13,678 nt of DNA from Bacteroidales bacterium UBA3684 (GTDB taxonomy: Bacteria > Bacteroidota > Bacteroidia > Bacteroidales > P3): NCBI GenBank assembly GCA_002372855.1, contig DFIZ01000004.1, forward strand, positions 14,591 through 28,268. The letters are read 5' to 3'. Every line of letters begins with the position of its first letter. Position 1 is the first letter of the stretch. A model generated the notes under the pieces. The model did no database searches and was not told the DNA's origin. It saw only the letters and a program-made list of their open reading frames with translations. The translations under genes and the position numbers were made by a program. Shown in pieces: positions 7,310 through 13,659 of this stretch.

Positions 7310-8326
7310 ATGCGAAAATTGTTCTATTTCATACCGGTACTCTTGTTGTTTACAGCCTGCGAGGTCGAGTTCTCGCCCAACGCCAGCTGGAAGAATGTCC
7401 CCGTGGTCTACTGTCTCTTGGACCAGGACGACGACACCACTTGGGTGCGCGTCCAGCGCTGCTACCTTGCCGAGGGCAATATCTACAATTATGGTCAGAA
7501 TTCCGATTCGAACAACTATCCTCAAGGGGCCATCGCCGTTGCCCTTCTGGCTTATGAGAATGGTTCTCTAAAAGACTCGATGTCATTCGAGTACACCACG
7601 CGCGACCGCGATTCCGGCAACTTCGCCAGCACAGCACAGCCGCTCTATTTCTTCTGCACCAAGAATCGCCTGAATGAGAACTATTCTTACGTCCTCTCCA
7701 TTCGCAACACCTCCGACAACTCCATCCTGGCCACGACCGACCCTGTATCGCTCGTCAAGCAAAAAAACGATAATCTCATTATCCAACCCAGCTACACGGT
7801 CAGCCCTCTCACCGGCGATACCATTGGCAGGGGCTTCTCTTTCTACGACCCCATGGGCAATGGCATGCTCGGATGCCATATCAAATGGAATGCCTTCGAG
7901 AATGCACGCCTCTATCAGCCCTTCGTGCGTTTCTATTACATGAGGCCGGACAGCGTTGTCTATCACGCTGATTTCATGTGTCCCAAAGCTCCGGCCAAAG
8001 CCACGGAAATCGACTACTCGCGCGACCTTTTCCTCAGCCAGGTGAAGAACTATTTTGGCGACGACACCACCCGTAAGTTCTTCGTCCCTCGCATAGACCT
8101 TTATCTCACCTGCTGCTCCGAAGAACTCAACGCCTATTTGAGCACGGCCAGCCATTTCGGCGACATCTCCAACGCCACCGAAGTCTACAACAACATTCAT
8201 GGCGGTGTAGGCATTTTTGCCGCGCGGCGCACGCACCTCTACAAACGCATGCCCGCCGAGGCCGATATGACGCCCGACCGCGGTCTCCTTGCACTGCTCA
8301 TAAAACTCAACATAGGATTCTATTAA
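7310..8326 (+). CDS. Lipoprotein, DUF4249-like
   Basis: 338-residue lipoprotein. The signal peptide ends in the lipobox FTAC with Cys17 as lipidated residue. The following residues are EVEFSP: acidic at +1 and +3, but not a clear match to the Bacteroidetes surface-export signal. The N-terminal mature part (KNVPVVYCLLDQDDDTTWVR) and the predicted beta-rich body resemble DUF4249-type proteins, whose members often accompany outer-membrane receptors; I hold this family call loosely. Four cysteines lie in the second half (Cys residues around MLGC, DFMC and TCC). The start codon is one base after the stop of the GH2-like gene, indicating translational coupling and a joint role with it and the upstream barrel protein. 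No TonB-dependent receptor is nearby. Function unknown. Confidence 0.75.
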   Translation: MRKLFYFIPVLLLFTACEVEFSPNASWKNVPVVYCLLDQDDDTTWVRVQRCYLAEGNIYNYGQNSDSNNYPQGAIAVALLAYENGSLKDSMSFEYTTRDRDSGNFASTAQPLYFFCTKNRLNENYSYVLSIRNTSDNSILATTDPVSLVKQKNDNLIIQPSYTVSPLTGDTIGRGFSFYDPMGNGMLGCHIKWNAFENARLYQPFVRFYYMRPDSVVYHADFMCPKAPAKATEIDYSRDLFLSQVKNYFGDDTTRKFFVPRIDLYLTCCSEELNAYLSTASHFGDISNATEVYNNIHGGVGIFAARRTHLYKRMPAEADMTPDRGLLALLIKLNIGFY

Positions 8327-8364
8327 TAAGTGCTTTACGCTCTGCTTCAATATAAAAAATATAT

Positions 8365-8381
8365 TATAATGTAAAATTATA
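8365..8381 (+). terminator. Weak AT-rich hairpin after the envelope unit
   Basis: TATAAT (8365-8370), loop GTAAA and ATTATA (8376-8381) form a 6-bp AT-only stem. It is the only candidate end signal between the lipoprotein gene and the tig promoter and is thermodynamically poor. The rest of 8327-8465 is AT-rich leader and promoter sequence. Confidence 0.25.
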
Positions 8382-8404
8382 TTCTCAAATCCAATTATTT
8401 TATG

Positions 8405-8412
8405 TAATTTTG
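8405..8412 (+). promoter_or_regulatory. Bacteroidetes-type -7 promoter element for tig
   Basis: TAATTTTG fits the TAnnTTTG consensus and is followed by CA, as in the kamD promoter. It lies 53 bases upstream of the trigger factor ATG in a strongly AT-rich stretch (8350-8465), and the leader is A-rich (AAAATCAATAAAATAAACAATC). No clear -33 TTTG is seen. Confidence 0.75.
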
Positions 8413-8465
8413 CATTTTTACCGAAAATAACAAAAAGACTAAAAATCAATAAAATAAACAATCAG

Positions 8466-9821
8466 ATGAACATCACAAGAGAGAAATTAAGTGATTTGGA
8501 ACTCTGTATCAAGGTTGATATCGAGGAAAACGACTACATTGAAAATGTAAACAAACAGCTGAAAGAATATCAGCACAAGGCCACCATCCCCGGCTTCCGC
8601 AAGGGTATGGCCCCCAAGGGACTCATCGAGCGCATGTACAAGCCCGCCATCGTCGGCGACGCCGTGCAGAACACGCTCAACACCTCCCTCTTCAAGTATA
8701 TCGACGACGAGAAGCTCCACATTCTTGGCATGCCCATGTCCAACGACGAGAAGACCGGCGAGGTCGACTTCGCCAAGGGCACCTCGTTCTCGTTCTATTT
8801 CGACGTTGCCATTGCCCCCGAGTTCACCATCGAGTGGGACAAGGTTGCCGTCAAGTACAACCAGATCAAAGTCACTGCCAAGGATGTCGACACCGAGCTG
8901 AACAACGTCGTCAACCGCTACGGCAAGTTCGAGACCCCCGAGGCCGTCGCCGCCGGCGATATCATGTATGGCAAACTCGTCGAGCTTGACAAGGCCGGTG
9001 CCCGCAAGGAAGGTGGCATCGAGACCTTCGTCTCCCTCAACCTCCTCAACCTCAAGGATGCCGAACTCATGCCCCTCTTCGAAGGCAAGAAGGCCGAGGA
9101 CAAGATTGTCTTCAACCTCGCCAAGGCTTTCCCCACTGCCGACATCGAGCGTGCACTCCACATCGACACCGCCGCCGCCAAGAAGTTCAAGGCCGACGTC
9201 GAACTCACCCTCTCCGGCATCTCCCGCATCATCCCCCACGAAATCAACGACGAGCTCTTCCAGATGGTCTTCCCCGGCCAGACTGTGAAGGACGAGGCCG
9301 CTTTCCGCAAACTCCTCCAGAAGGAAATCGAGAAAGCCAACAACGAACAGAGCGACTACCTCTTCGTCAACCAGGTCCGCAAGGCCCTCCTCGACCAGTT
9401 CTCCGCCCCGCTGCCCGAGAACTTCCTCAAACGCTGGTTCGCCTCGCGTGGCGACAAGGATATGACCCCCGAAAAAATCGAGGCCGACTGGAACGACAAG
9501 TATGTCCCCTCGCTGAAGTGGGAGCTCATCGAGTCCAAGCTTGAGGAAATCAGCCCCGTCGAGCCCACCAACAACCAGATTGTCGACTACATCAAGGACA
9601 TCCTCCGTCGCAACGACCGTCCCGTCGAGGGCGAAACCAAGGAGCAGACCGAGGACCGCCTCGAGAAGGCTGCCCGCAGCATCGCCGCCGACCGCCAGAA
9701 CCTTGGCCAGGTCATCGACCGCATCTATGCCGACAACCTCAGCAAGCTCTTCAAGGAGCAGGTCAAACCCGAGGTGGAAAAAGTCTCCGCCAAGGATTTC
9801 GCCGAGCGCGCCAAGGAGTAG
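8466..9821 (+). CDS. tig: Trigger factor, ribosome-associated chaperone
   Basis: Chaperone that docks at the ribosomal exit tunnel and shields nascent chains. The 451-residue product has the N-terminal ribosome-binding domain with the signature IPGFRKGMAP (41-50); Phe44-Arg45-Lys46 have the same numbers as in E. coli. The middle domain (about 150-245) corresponds to the FKBP-like PPIase module but is degenerate: the E. coli-type glycine-rich MIPGFEDGIKG motif reads LMPLFEGKKAEDKI, so isomerase activity is doubtful. The C-terminal helical arm domain (about 250-430) is present and the tail is Lys/Glu-rich. The start at 8466 gives the correct domain spacing and follows a consensus promoter. Leu codons are strongly CTC, the opposite of kamD. 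In many bacteria tig is followed by clpP/clpX; here it is followed by envelope genes. Confidence 0.95.
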   Translation: MNITREKLSDLELCIKVDIEENDYIENVNKQLKEYQHKATIPGFRKGMAPKGLIERMYKPAIVGDAVQNTLNTSLFKYIDDEKLHILGMPMSNDEKTGEVDFAKGTSFSFYFDVAIAPEFTIEWDKVAVKYNQIKVTAKDVDTELNNVVNRYGKFETPEAVAAGDIMYGKLVELDKAGARKEGGIETFVSLNLLNLKDAELMPLFEGKKAEDKIVFNLAKAFPTADIERALHIDTAAAKKFKADVELTLSGISRIIPHEINDELFQMVFPGQTVKDEAAFRKLLQKEIEKANNEQSDYLFVNQVRKALLDQFSAPLPENFLKRWFASRGDKDMTPEKIEADWNDKYVPSLKWELIESKLEEISPVEPTNNQIVDYIKDILRRNDRPVEGETKEQTEDRLEKAARSIAADRQNLGQVIDRIYADNLSKLFKEQVKPEVEKVSAKDFAERAKE

Positions 9822-9868
9822 TCTCCTCTCTCATTCAAGCATTCTAGCAATCAAACAATCGAACAATC
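9822..9868 (+). other. Leader of the double-barrel gene pair with CAATC repeats
   Basis: CAATCAAA (9848-9855), CAATCGAA (9856-9863) and CAATCATG (9864-9871, containing the start codon) are three period-8 repeats immediately before the ATG. No -7 element is visible, so the downstream pair may be read through from tig or from an atypical promoter. Confidence 0.4.
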
Positions 9869-11116
9869 ATGAAGAAGTTGTTGTTGTCACTCGTGCTGGT
9901 GGGCTTTGCGCTTGGCGCCAAAGCCCAGCCGGCAGCAGACAATACCTTTTTTTGGTCGTTGAATGCCGGTGTCAATTTCTACCAGCATTCCGGCGAGAGC
10001 CAATTGGGTCTTCCGTCCGGTGGCCTGTATTTCGGCCGTTGGCTCATGAAGCCTCTGGCTTTCCGTTTGGGCTTCGATGTCAGCATGGCTCCCAGCCACC
10101 TCCAGACCGACGGCTCCACCAACTCGCTCTTCCTCTTCGGAAGCGCCGAGTTCATGTGGGATATCAATGCCACTTTCTTCCATGTCTACAACAAGAACTT
10201 CCTCTGTCCTGTTCCCTTCTATCCTCTCATCGGCTTGGGAGTCGTCTATCGTCCTGAACAGAAAGTCGGCGATGTGACCCACGGCGCCGACCACGACTTC
10301 CAAGCCATGCTGGGTCTCCATGCGCCCTTCCGTATCGGCCCCAAGTGGGATGCCTTCCTCGAGTACAAGTGCTTCTTCCTCCCCCAGTCGTTCGACGGCA
10401 GCTACGGCGACAACTTCATGCACAACATCACCCTCGGCCTCACCCACCGCATGTCCGACAACCCCTACCATCGCCGCACCGAGTTCGAGTCGCGCAGCAC
10501 ATCCGAGGACTGGTTCGTCGGTTTCGGCCTGGGTGCCAGCTTCTCCTCGTTCGAGTTCGAGTATATCGGCAACCTCGACGCACGTCTCTGGAACATCACG
10601 CCCGAGATTATGCTCGGCCGCAACTACAGCAACGTCTGGACCATCCGCTTCGAGCTCTCCGGCTTCTTCGCCCGCCACCGTGCCCACATGGTCGCCAAGC
10701 CCAACGAGGCGGGTACCGAGATGGTTGAGGAGCTTGTCCCCGGCACCTGGTACACCTTCAACATGCTGCACACCGACTTTATGGTCAACCTCACCCATCT
10801 GTTCAACTTCCGCCGTGGCGTGAAATGGAACTTCCTGCCCTATTTCGGCGCCGGCCCCATCTGGAACTACGAGGCCAAACCCGTCTTCACCGTCGCCGCC
10901 GACGCAGGCATCATGGCCCGCCGGTTCATCGACAACATGGGCGACTTCTACGTCGACCTCAAGTACATCATGGCGCCCCCGCGCGTGGCAGGCGAAACAG
11001 GCCCCAGCGGCAGCATCTTCGGCGTGGGCTATCCCATGCTGACCATCGGCTACCTCCACAATTTCGGCCACTCCACCACCCGCTACCGCATGCCCGTCAA
11101 CAGTACCGTTTATTAA
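9869..11116 (+). CDS. Outer-membrane double beta-barrel-like protein, first paralogue
   Basis: 415-residue exported protein without a recognised family. The signal peptide is residues 1-19 (GAKA before Gln20). The mature chain contains two similar halves: about 27-196 and 214-401. Corresponding segments are GGLYFGRWLMKPLAFRLGFD (51-70) with ITPEIMLGRNYSNVWTIRFE (243-262); the FYPLIGLGVVY strand (117-127) with NFLPYFGAGPIWNY (321-334); WDAFLEYKCFF (160-170) with GDFYVDLKYIM (358-368); and FMHNITLGLTH (183-193) with GYPMLTIGYLHNF (387-399). Each half resembles an eight-stranded small barrel with aromatic strand ends, so the protein is either two fused barrels or one larger barrel made by duplication. 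It is followed after 33 bases by a close paralogue with the same architecture, and the pair is probably one transcript. Ligand or function cannot be inferred. Confidence 0.8.
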   Translation: MKKLLLSLVLVGFALGAKAQPAADNTFFWSLNAGVNFYQHSGESQLGLPSGGLYFGRWLMKPLAFRLGFDVSMAPSHLQTDGSTNSLFLFGSAEFMWDINATFFHVYNKNFLCPVPFYPLIGLGVVYRPEQKVGDVTHGADHDFQAMLGLHAPFRIGPKWDAFLEYKCFFLPQSFDGSYGDNFMHNITLGLTHRMSDNPYHRRTEFESRSTSEDWFVGFGLGASFSSFEFEYIGNLDARLWNITPEIMLGRNYSNVWTIRFELSGFFARHRAHMVAKPNEAGTEMVEELVPGTWYTFNMLHTDFMVNLTHLFNFRRGVKWNFLPYFGAGPIWNYEAKPVFTVAADAGIMARRFIDNMGDFYVDLKYIMAPPRVAGETGPSGSIFGVGYPMLTIGYLHNFGHSTTRYRMPVNSTVY

Positions 11117-11149
11117 AGCGTTCCTCACACACGAAAAAACAGACCTCCT

Positions 11150-12370
11150 ATGAAGAAACATATACTTCTGTTGATGATGGCGGGGCTCTTCGCCACCGCC
11201 GTCGCCCAGCCCGGCGAGCGCTTCGGCGACAACATGTTCCTCTCCCTCAAAGGGGGCATGGGCATGTACAGCAACCGCCTCAACGATAACCCCACGGGCT
11301 TCTCGGGCGGCATCTCTGTCGGCAAGTGGATCGTCAGCCCGCTGGCCTTCCGCGTGAGTTTCGACTTCATGACCATCCCCAATGCCTCGACGCTCCATCC
11401 CTACACCTCCCGCTTCGCCCTCGGCAGCGCGGAGTTCCTGTGGGATTTCACCTCGACCTTCATGCGCATCCGCAACTGGCCCGTCAAGTTCTATCCCATG
11501 CTGGGCCTGGGTGTCGTCTTCGAGGGCGGCGACAACGGCCACCGGACCGACCACGAGTTCCAGGCCATGCTCGGCTGGCAACTCAACTACATCATCACCC
11601 CCCGCTGGGACGTCTTCCTCGAGTATAAGCTGAACTTCTTCCCCGAGGCTTTCGACGGCAGCAACGGCGATGTCTATCTCCACTCCTTCCTCCTCGGTTT
11701 CTCGCACCAGTTCACCGAAGGCCCCTTCCGCCGTCGCACGGCTGCCGAGTCGCGCGGAGTGATGGAAGACTGGTTCTTCGGCGCTGGCATCGGCCCCAAC
11801 TTCTCCTCCTTCACCTTCGAACACATGGACAAGCTGGGCATGTACGGCGCCGCACCCGAAATCATGTTCGGCCGCAACTACAGCAACTTCTGGACCATCC
11901 GCTTCGAACTCAACGGCCTCACCGCCCACGAGCGCTACGACACCATCAACGACGAGCCCGGCGACGGCTACACCTTCTCCGCCTTCCACACCGACGTCAT
12001 GGTCAACCTCACCCACGCCCTGAAGTTCTCCCGTGGCAAGAAACTCAACGTGCTGCCCTATCTCGGTGCCGGTCTTGCCTGGCGCTACGACAACGCCAAG
12101 TTCGACATGGCCGCCGACTTCGGCGTCATGCTGCGCTACTACATCGGCCGTCGCAGCGACCTCTACGCCGACTTCAAGTACACCATGGTCACCCCGCGCA
12201 TCGGCGGCGGCACCGGCGAACCCGGACCCCTGCCCGGCATGCTGGGCTACGACATCCTCTGGGTCGGCCTGCCCTCCATCACCGTGGGCTACATCTACAA
12301 CTTCGGCCACAACACCACGCGCTACCGCCTTCCTGCCCACTGGAGCCCCGGCGGCAGCTGCGCCGACTAA
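11150..12370 (+). CDS. Outer-membrane double beta-barrel-like protein, second paralogue
   Basis: 406-residue paralogue of the upstream gene product. The signal peptide is residues 1-19 (TAVA before Gln20). Shared words include GSAEF(L/M)WD, GLGVV(F/Y), FQAMLG, FLEYK, PEIM(F/L)GRNYSN, WTIRFEL.G, LPY(L/F)GAG and a near-identical tail YNFGHNTTRYRLP. Like its neighbour it splits into two related halves (about 28-187 and 207-385) joined by a linker with an (E/A)ESR...EDWF motif. It differs in lacking the extra loop near 270-292 of the first copy and in a short Gly/Ser/Cys/Asp tail after the final strand. The start 33 bases after the upstream stop and the absence of a promoter motif suggest co-transcription. 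A strong palindrome with T-tract follows. No family name recognised; location in the outer membrane is inferred from strand pattern. Confidence 0.8.
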   Translation: MKKHILLLMMAGLFATAVAQPGERFGDNMFLSLKGGMGMYSNRLNDNPTGFSGGISVGKWIVSPLAFRVSFDFMTIPNASTLHPYTSRFALGSAEFLWDFTSTFMRIRNWPVKFYPMLGLGVVFEGGDNGHRTDHEFQAMLGWQLNYIITPRWDVFLEYKLNFFPEAFDGSNGDVYLHSFLLGFSHQFTEGPFRRRTAAESRGVMEDWFFGAGIGPNFSSFTFEHMDKLGMYGAAPEIMFGRNYSNFWTIRFELNGLTAHERYDTINDEPGDGYTFSAFHTDVMVNLTHALKFSRGKKLNVLPYLGAGLAWRYDNAKFDMAADFGVMLRYYIGRRSDLYADFKYTMVTPRIGGGTGEPGPLPGMLGYDILWVGLPSITVGYIYNFGHNTTRYRLPAHWSPGGSCAD

Positions 12371-12390
12371 ACGTGAAAATAAAAAATGCA

Positions 12391-12419
12391 GAGACGCGGC
12401 ATGCCGCGTCTCTTTTTTT
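12391..12419 (+). terminator. Perfect palindrome with T-tract; terminator between convergent genes
   Basis: Arms GAGACGCGGCA (12391-12401) and TGCCGCGTCTC (12402-12412) make a perfect 22-base palindrome followed by seven T. On the minus strand it is followed by TGCATTTTTTATTTT, so it can end transcription from both sides: the double-barrel pair from the left and the zinc-peptidase gene from the right. It is also a copy of the GAGACGC repeat family seen nearby. Confidence 0.8.
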
Positions 12420-12433
12420 CCGTTTGTCGCAGT

Positions 12434-12461
12434 GGAGACGCAGCACGCTGCGTCTCTACAG
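12434..12461. repeat. GAGACGC palindromic repeat, copy 2
   Basis: GAGACGCAGC (12435-12444), centre AC, GCTGCGTCTC (12447-12456), flanked by TACAG. Together with copy 3 it forms a head-to-head pair: its 28 bases equal the reverse complement of 12486-12513. Confidence 0.85.
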
Positions 12462-12485
12462 TATCGTTGGGCGATGGCTCCCCCT

Positions 12486-12513
12486 CTGTAGAGACGCAGC
12501 GTGCTGCGTCTCC
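12486..12513. repeat. GAGACGC palindromic repeat, copy 3
   Basis: CTGTA followed by GAGACGCAGC (12491-12500), centre GT and GCTGCGTCTC (12503-12512). It lies 13 bases beyond the stop of the minus-strand peptidase gene. It is the exact inverted partner of copy 2, with 24 bases between them. Confidence 0.85.
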
Positions 12514-12526
12514 GCGATTTTTTCTT

Positions 12527-13387
12527 CTACAGGCTCTCGTAGCGCGGGCTGAAGGTGTCGCCGCCGCGCAGGTCGCCGGTCTGCAGACCCTTCTTGAGCC
12601 AGCGCATACGCTGCTCCGAGGTGCCGTGGGTGAAGCTCTCGGGATACACCTGGCCGCGGGCGCGCTTCTGCAGGTAGTCGTCGCCGATTTTCTGGGCGGC
12701 GTCGATGGCCTCCTTGAGGTCGCCCTCGTCCAGCGAGCCGAACATCTTGTTCTCGTGGTAGCCCCACACGCCGGCGTAGTAGTCGGCCAGCAGCTCGATG
12801 CGCACACTGGTCTTGTTGCGCTCGGTCTCGTTCTGGCGGCTCATCGTGCCGTGGGCCTCGTCGAGGATGCCCAGCAGGTGCTCCACGTGGTGACCCACCT
12901 CGTGGGCAATGACGTAGGCGTAGGCGAAATCGCCGCCGGCGCCCAGGCTCTTGGGCATCTCGTTGAAGAAATCGAGGTCCAGGTACAGGCACTCGTCGGC
13001 CGAGCAGTAGAAGGGTCCCACGGCCGACGTGGCGTTGCCGCAGCCGCTCTGCACCGAGCCGTGGAAGAGCACCATGGTCGGGGCCTTGTAGGTGCGGCCC
13101 AGCTTCTTGAATTCGGCGGTCCACACATCCTCCGTCGAGGCCAGGATCTGCTTGGCGAACACGGCGAACTCCTCCTCCTGCGCCGTGGGGGTGTAGTTCT
13201 CGGTCTGCTGGCCCGAGGTGGCGGTGCTGATCACCTGCTGGGCCACGTCGCCCACATTGCCGCCGTTGAGCAGCGTCATGACGGCTGCAATGATGATGGC
13301 GCCGATGCCGCCGCCGATGGCGACTTTCTTGCCGGAGCTGCGGCGGTCGTCCACATTTGTACTTTGTCTTCTTCCTTTAAGGTTCAT
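12527..13387 (-). CDS. ypfJ: YpfJ-type neutral zinc metallopeptidase, membrane-anchored
   Basis: 286-residue member of the putative neutral zinc metallopeptidase family typified by E. coli YpfJ (about 287 residues). The N-terminus is basic (GRRQSTNVDDRRSSGKK), followed by one hydrophobic segment (about 22-40), so it is probably a signal-anchored protein with the catalytic domain outside the cytoplasm. The zinc motif HEVGHH is at residues 162-167 (His162, Glu163, His166) and the likely third ligand is Glu198 in ELLADYYAGVW. The family's conserved stretch SGCGNATSAVGPFYCSAD (114-131) with Cys116 and Cys128 is intact. Substrate unknown in the family. It is transcribed alone, convergent with the double-barrel pair, and both sides carry GAGACGC palindromes. 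The stop is TAG at 12527-12529. The ATG at 13385-13387 is preceded by an AT-rich leader. Confidence 0.9.
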   Translation of the reverse strand: MNLKGRRQSTNVDDRRSSGKKVAIGGGIGAIIIAAVMTLLNGGNVGDVAQQVISTATSGQQTENYTPTAQEEEFAVFAKQILASTEDVWTAEFKKLGRTYKAPTMVLFHGSVQSGCGNATSAVGPFYCSADECLYLDLDFFNEMPKSLGAGGDFAYAYVIAHEVGHHVEHLLGILDEAHGTMSRQNETERNKTSVRIELLADYYAGVWGYHENKMFGSLDEGDLKEAIDAAQKIGDDYLQKRARGQVYPESFTHGTSEQRMRWLKKGLQTGDLRGGDTFSPRYESL

Positions 13388-13523
13388 GTTGTTTGTTTTA
13401 TTTATTATTAATTTCTTTTTTATGAACTCCCTAACGCAAAAAAAACGTTTTTATTGCACCCCTTTTTCTTTTTAACGACAACACAGACAACCAAAACACC
13501 GTCTGCCGGCCAAATGTTTTCGT
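13388..13523 (-). promoter_or_regulatory. AT-rich upstream region of the peptidase gene, probable promoter
   Basis: Read on the minus strand, 13388-13480 is strongly A/T-rich and must hold the peptidase promoter. The best -7 candidate is TTTTTTTG (minus strand of 13437-13444), one mismatch from TAnnTTTG and about 50 bases from the ATG. It is only weakly supported because the tract is homopolymeric. No gene is seen here. Confidence 0.35.
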
Positions 13524-13551
13524 CTGTAGAGACGCAGCACGCTGCGTCTCC
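13524..13551. repeat. GAGACGC palindromic repeat, copy 4
   Basis: CTGTA followed by GAGACGCAGC (13529-13538), centre AC and GCTGCGTCTC (13541-13550). Same orientation of the CTGTA flank as copy 3, so copies 3 and 4 bracket the peptidase gene as near-identical direct repeats that differ only in the two central bases. Confidence 0.85.
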
Positions 13552-13571
13552 CATGGCAACCGACCACGTTC

Positions 13572-13620
13572 GTAGAGACGCGGCATGCCTACCGGGAGAC
13601 GGGGCATGTCCCGTCTCTAC
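13572..13620. repeat. GAGACGC palindromic repeats, degenerate copies 5 and 6
   Basis: GTAGAGACGCGGCATGCC (13572-13589) lacks its right arm. After TACCGG comes GAGACGGG (13596-13603), centre GCATGT and CCCGTCTC (13610-13617), then TAC. The left GTAGAGACG and right CGTCTCTAC ends are complementary, so the 49 bases could be one element with an insertion or a truncated copy fused to a variant one. Confidence 0.75.
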
Positions 13621-13631
13621 AGAACGGGCCT

Positions 13632-13659
13632 ATCACTCATCACTCATCACTCCTCACTC
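13632..13659. repeat. 7-bp tandem repeat ATCACTC
   Basis: Three exact units of ATCACTC (13632-13652) followed by one variant CTCACTC (13653-13659). A CCCC-GAGA-GGGG stem with a GNRA-type loop follows at 13661-13672. The window ends six bases later, so the context is unknown. No gene is seen after 13551. Confidence 0.75.

Noticed and set aside
7360..7380. Canonical Bacteroidetes surface lipoprotein export signal after Cys17
   Set aside because: The sequence after the lipidated Cys (EVEFSP) has two acidic residues but not the contiguous acidic pattern, so surface exposure is not claimed.
4057..8326. Polysaccharide-utilisation locus
   Set aside because: No SusC/SusD-like pair or regulator is present and the only glycosidase-like protein lacks catalytic residues.
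9887..12340. 817-codon open frame on the minus strand antisense to the double-barrel pair
   Set aside because: It spans both genes and their gap as a frame shadow of GC-rich codons, has His/Val/Glu-rich low-complexity composition and no domain, whereas the plus-strand frames have signal peptides and paralogy.
12386..13411. 341-codon plus-strand open frame over the peptidase gene
   Set aside because: The minus-strand frame has the HEVGHH zinc motif and family length; the plus frame starts inside a repeat and has shadow-type composition.
12391..13620. Regular palindromic repeats as a CRISPR array
   Set aside because: Spacing is irregular, a gene lies between copies, the centres vary and no cas gene is present; the units are palindromic REP/MITE-like elements.
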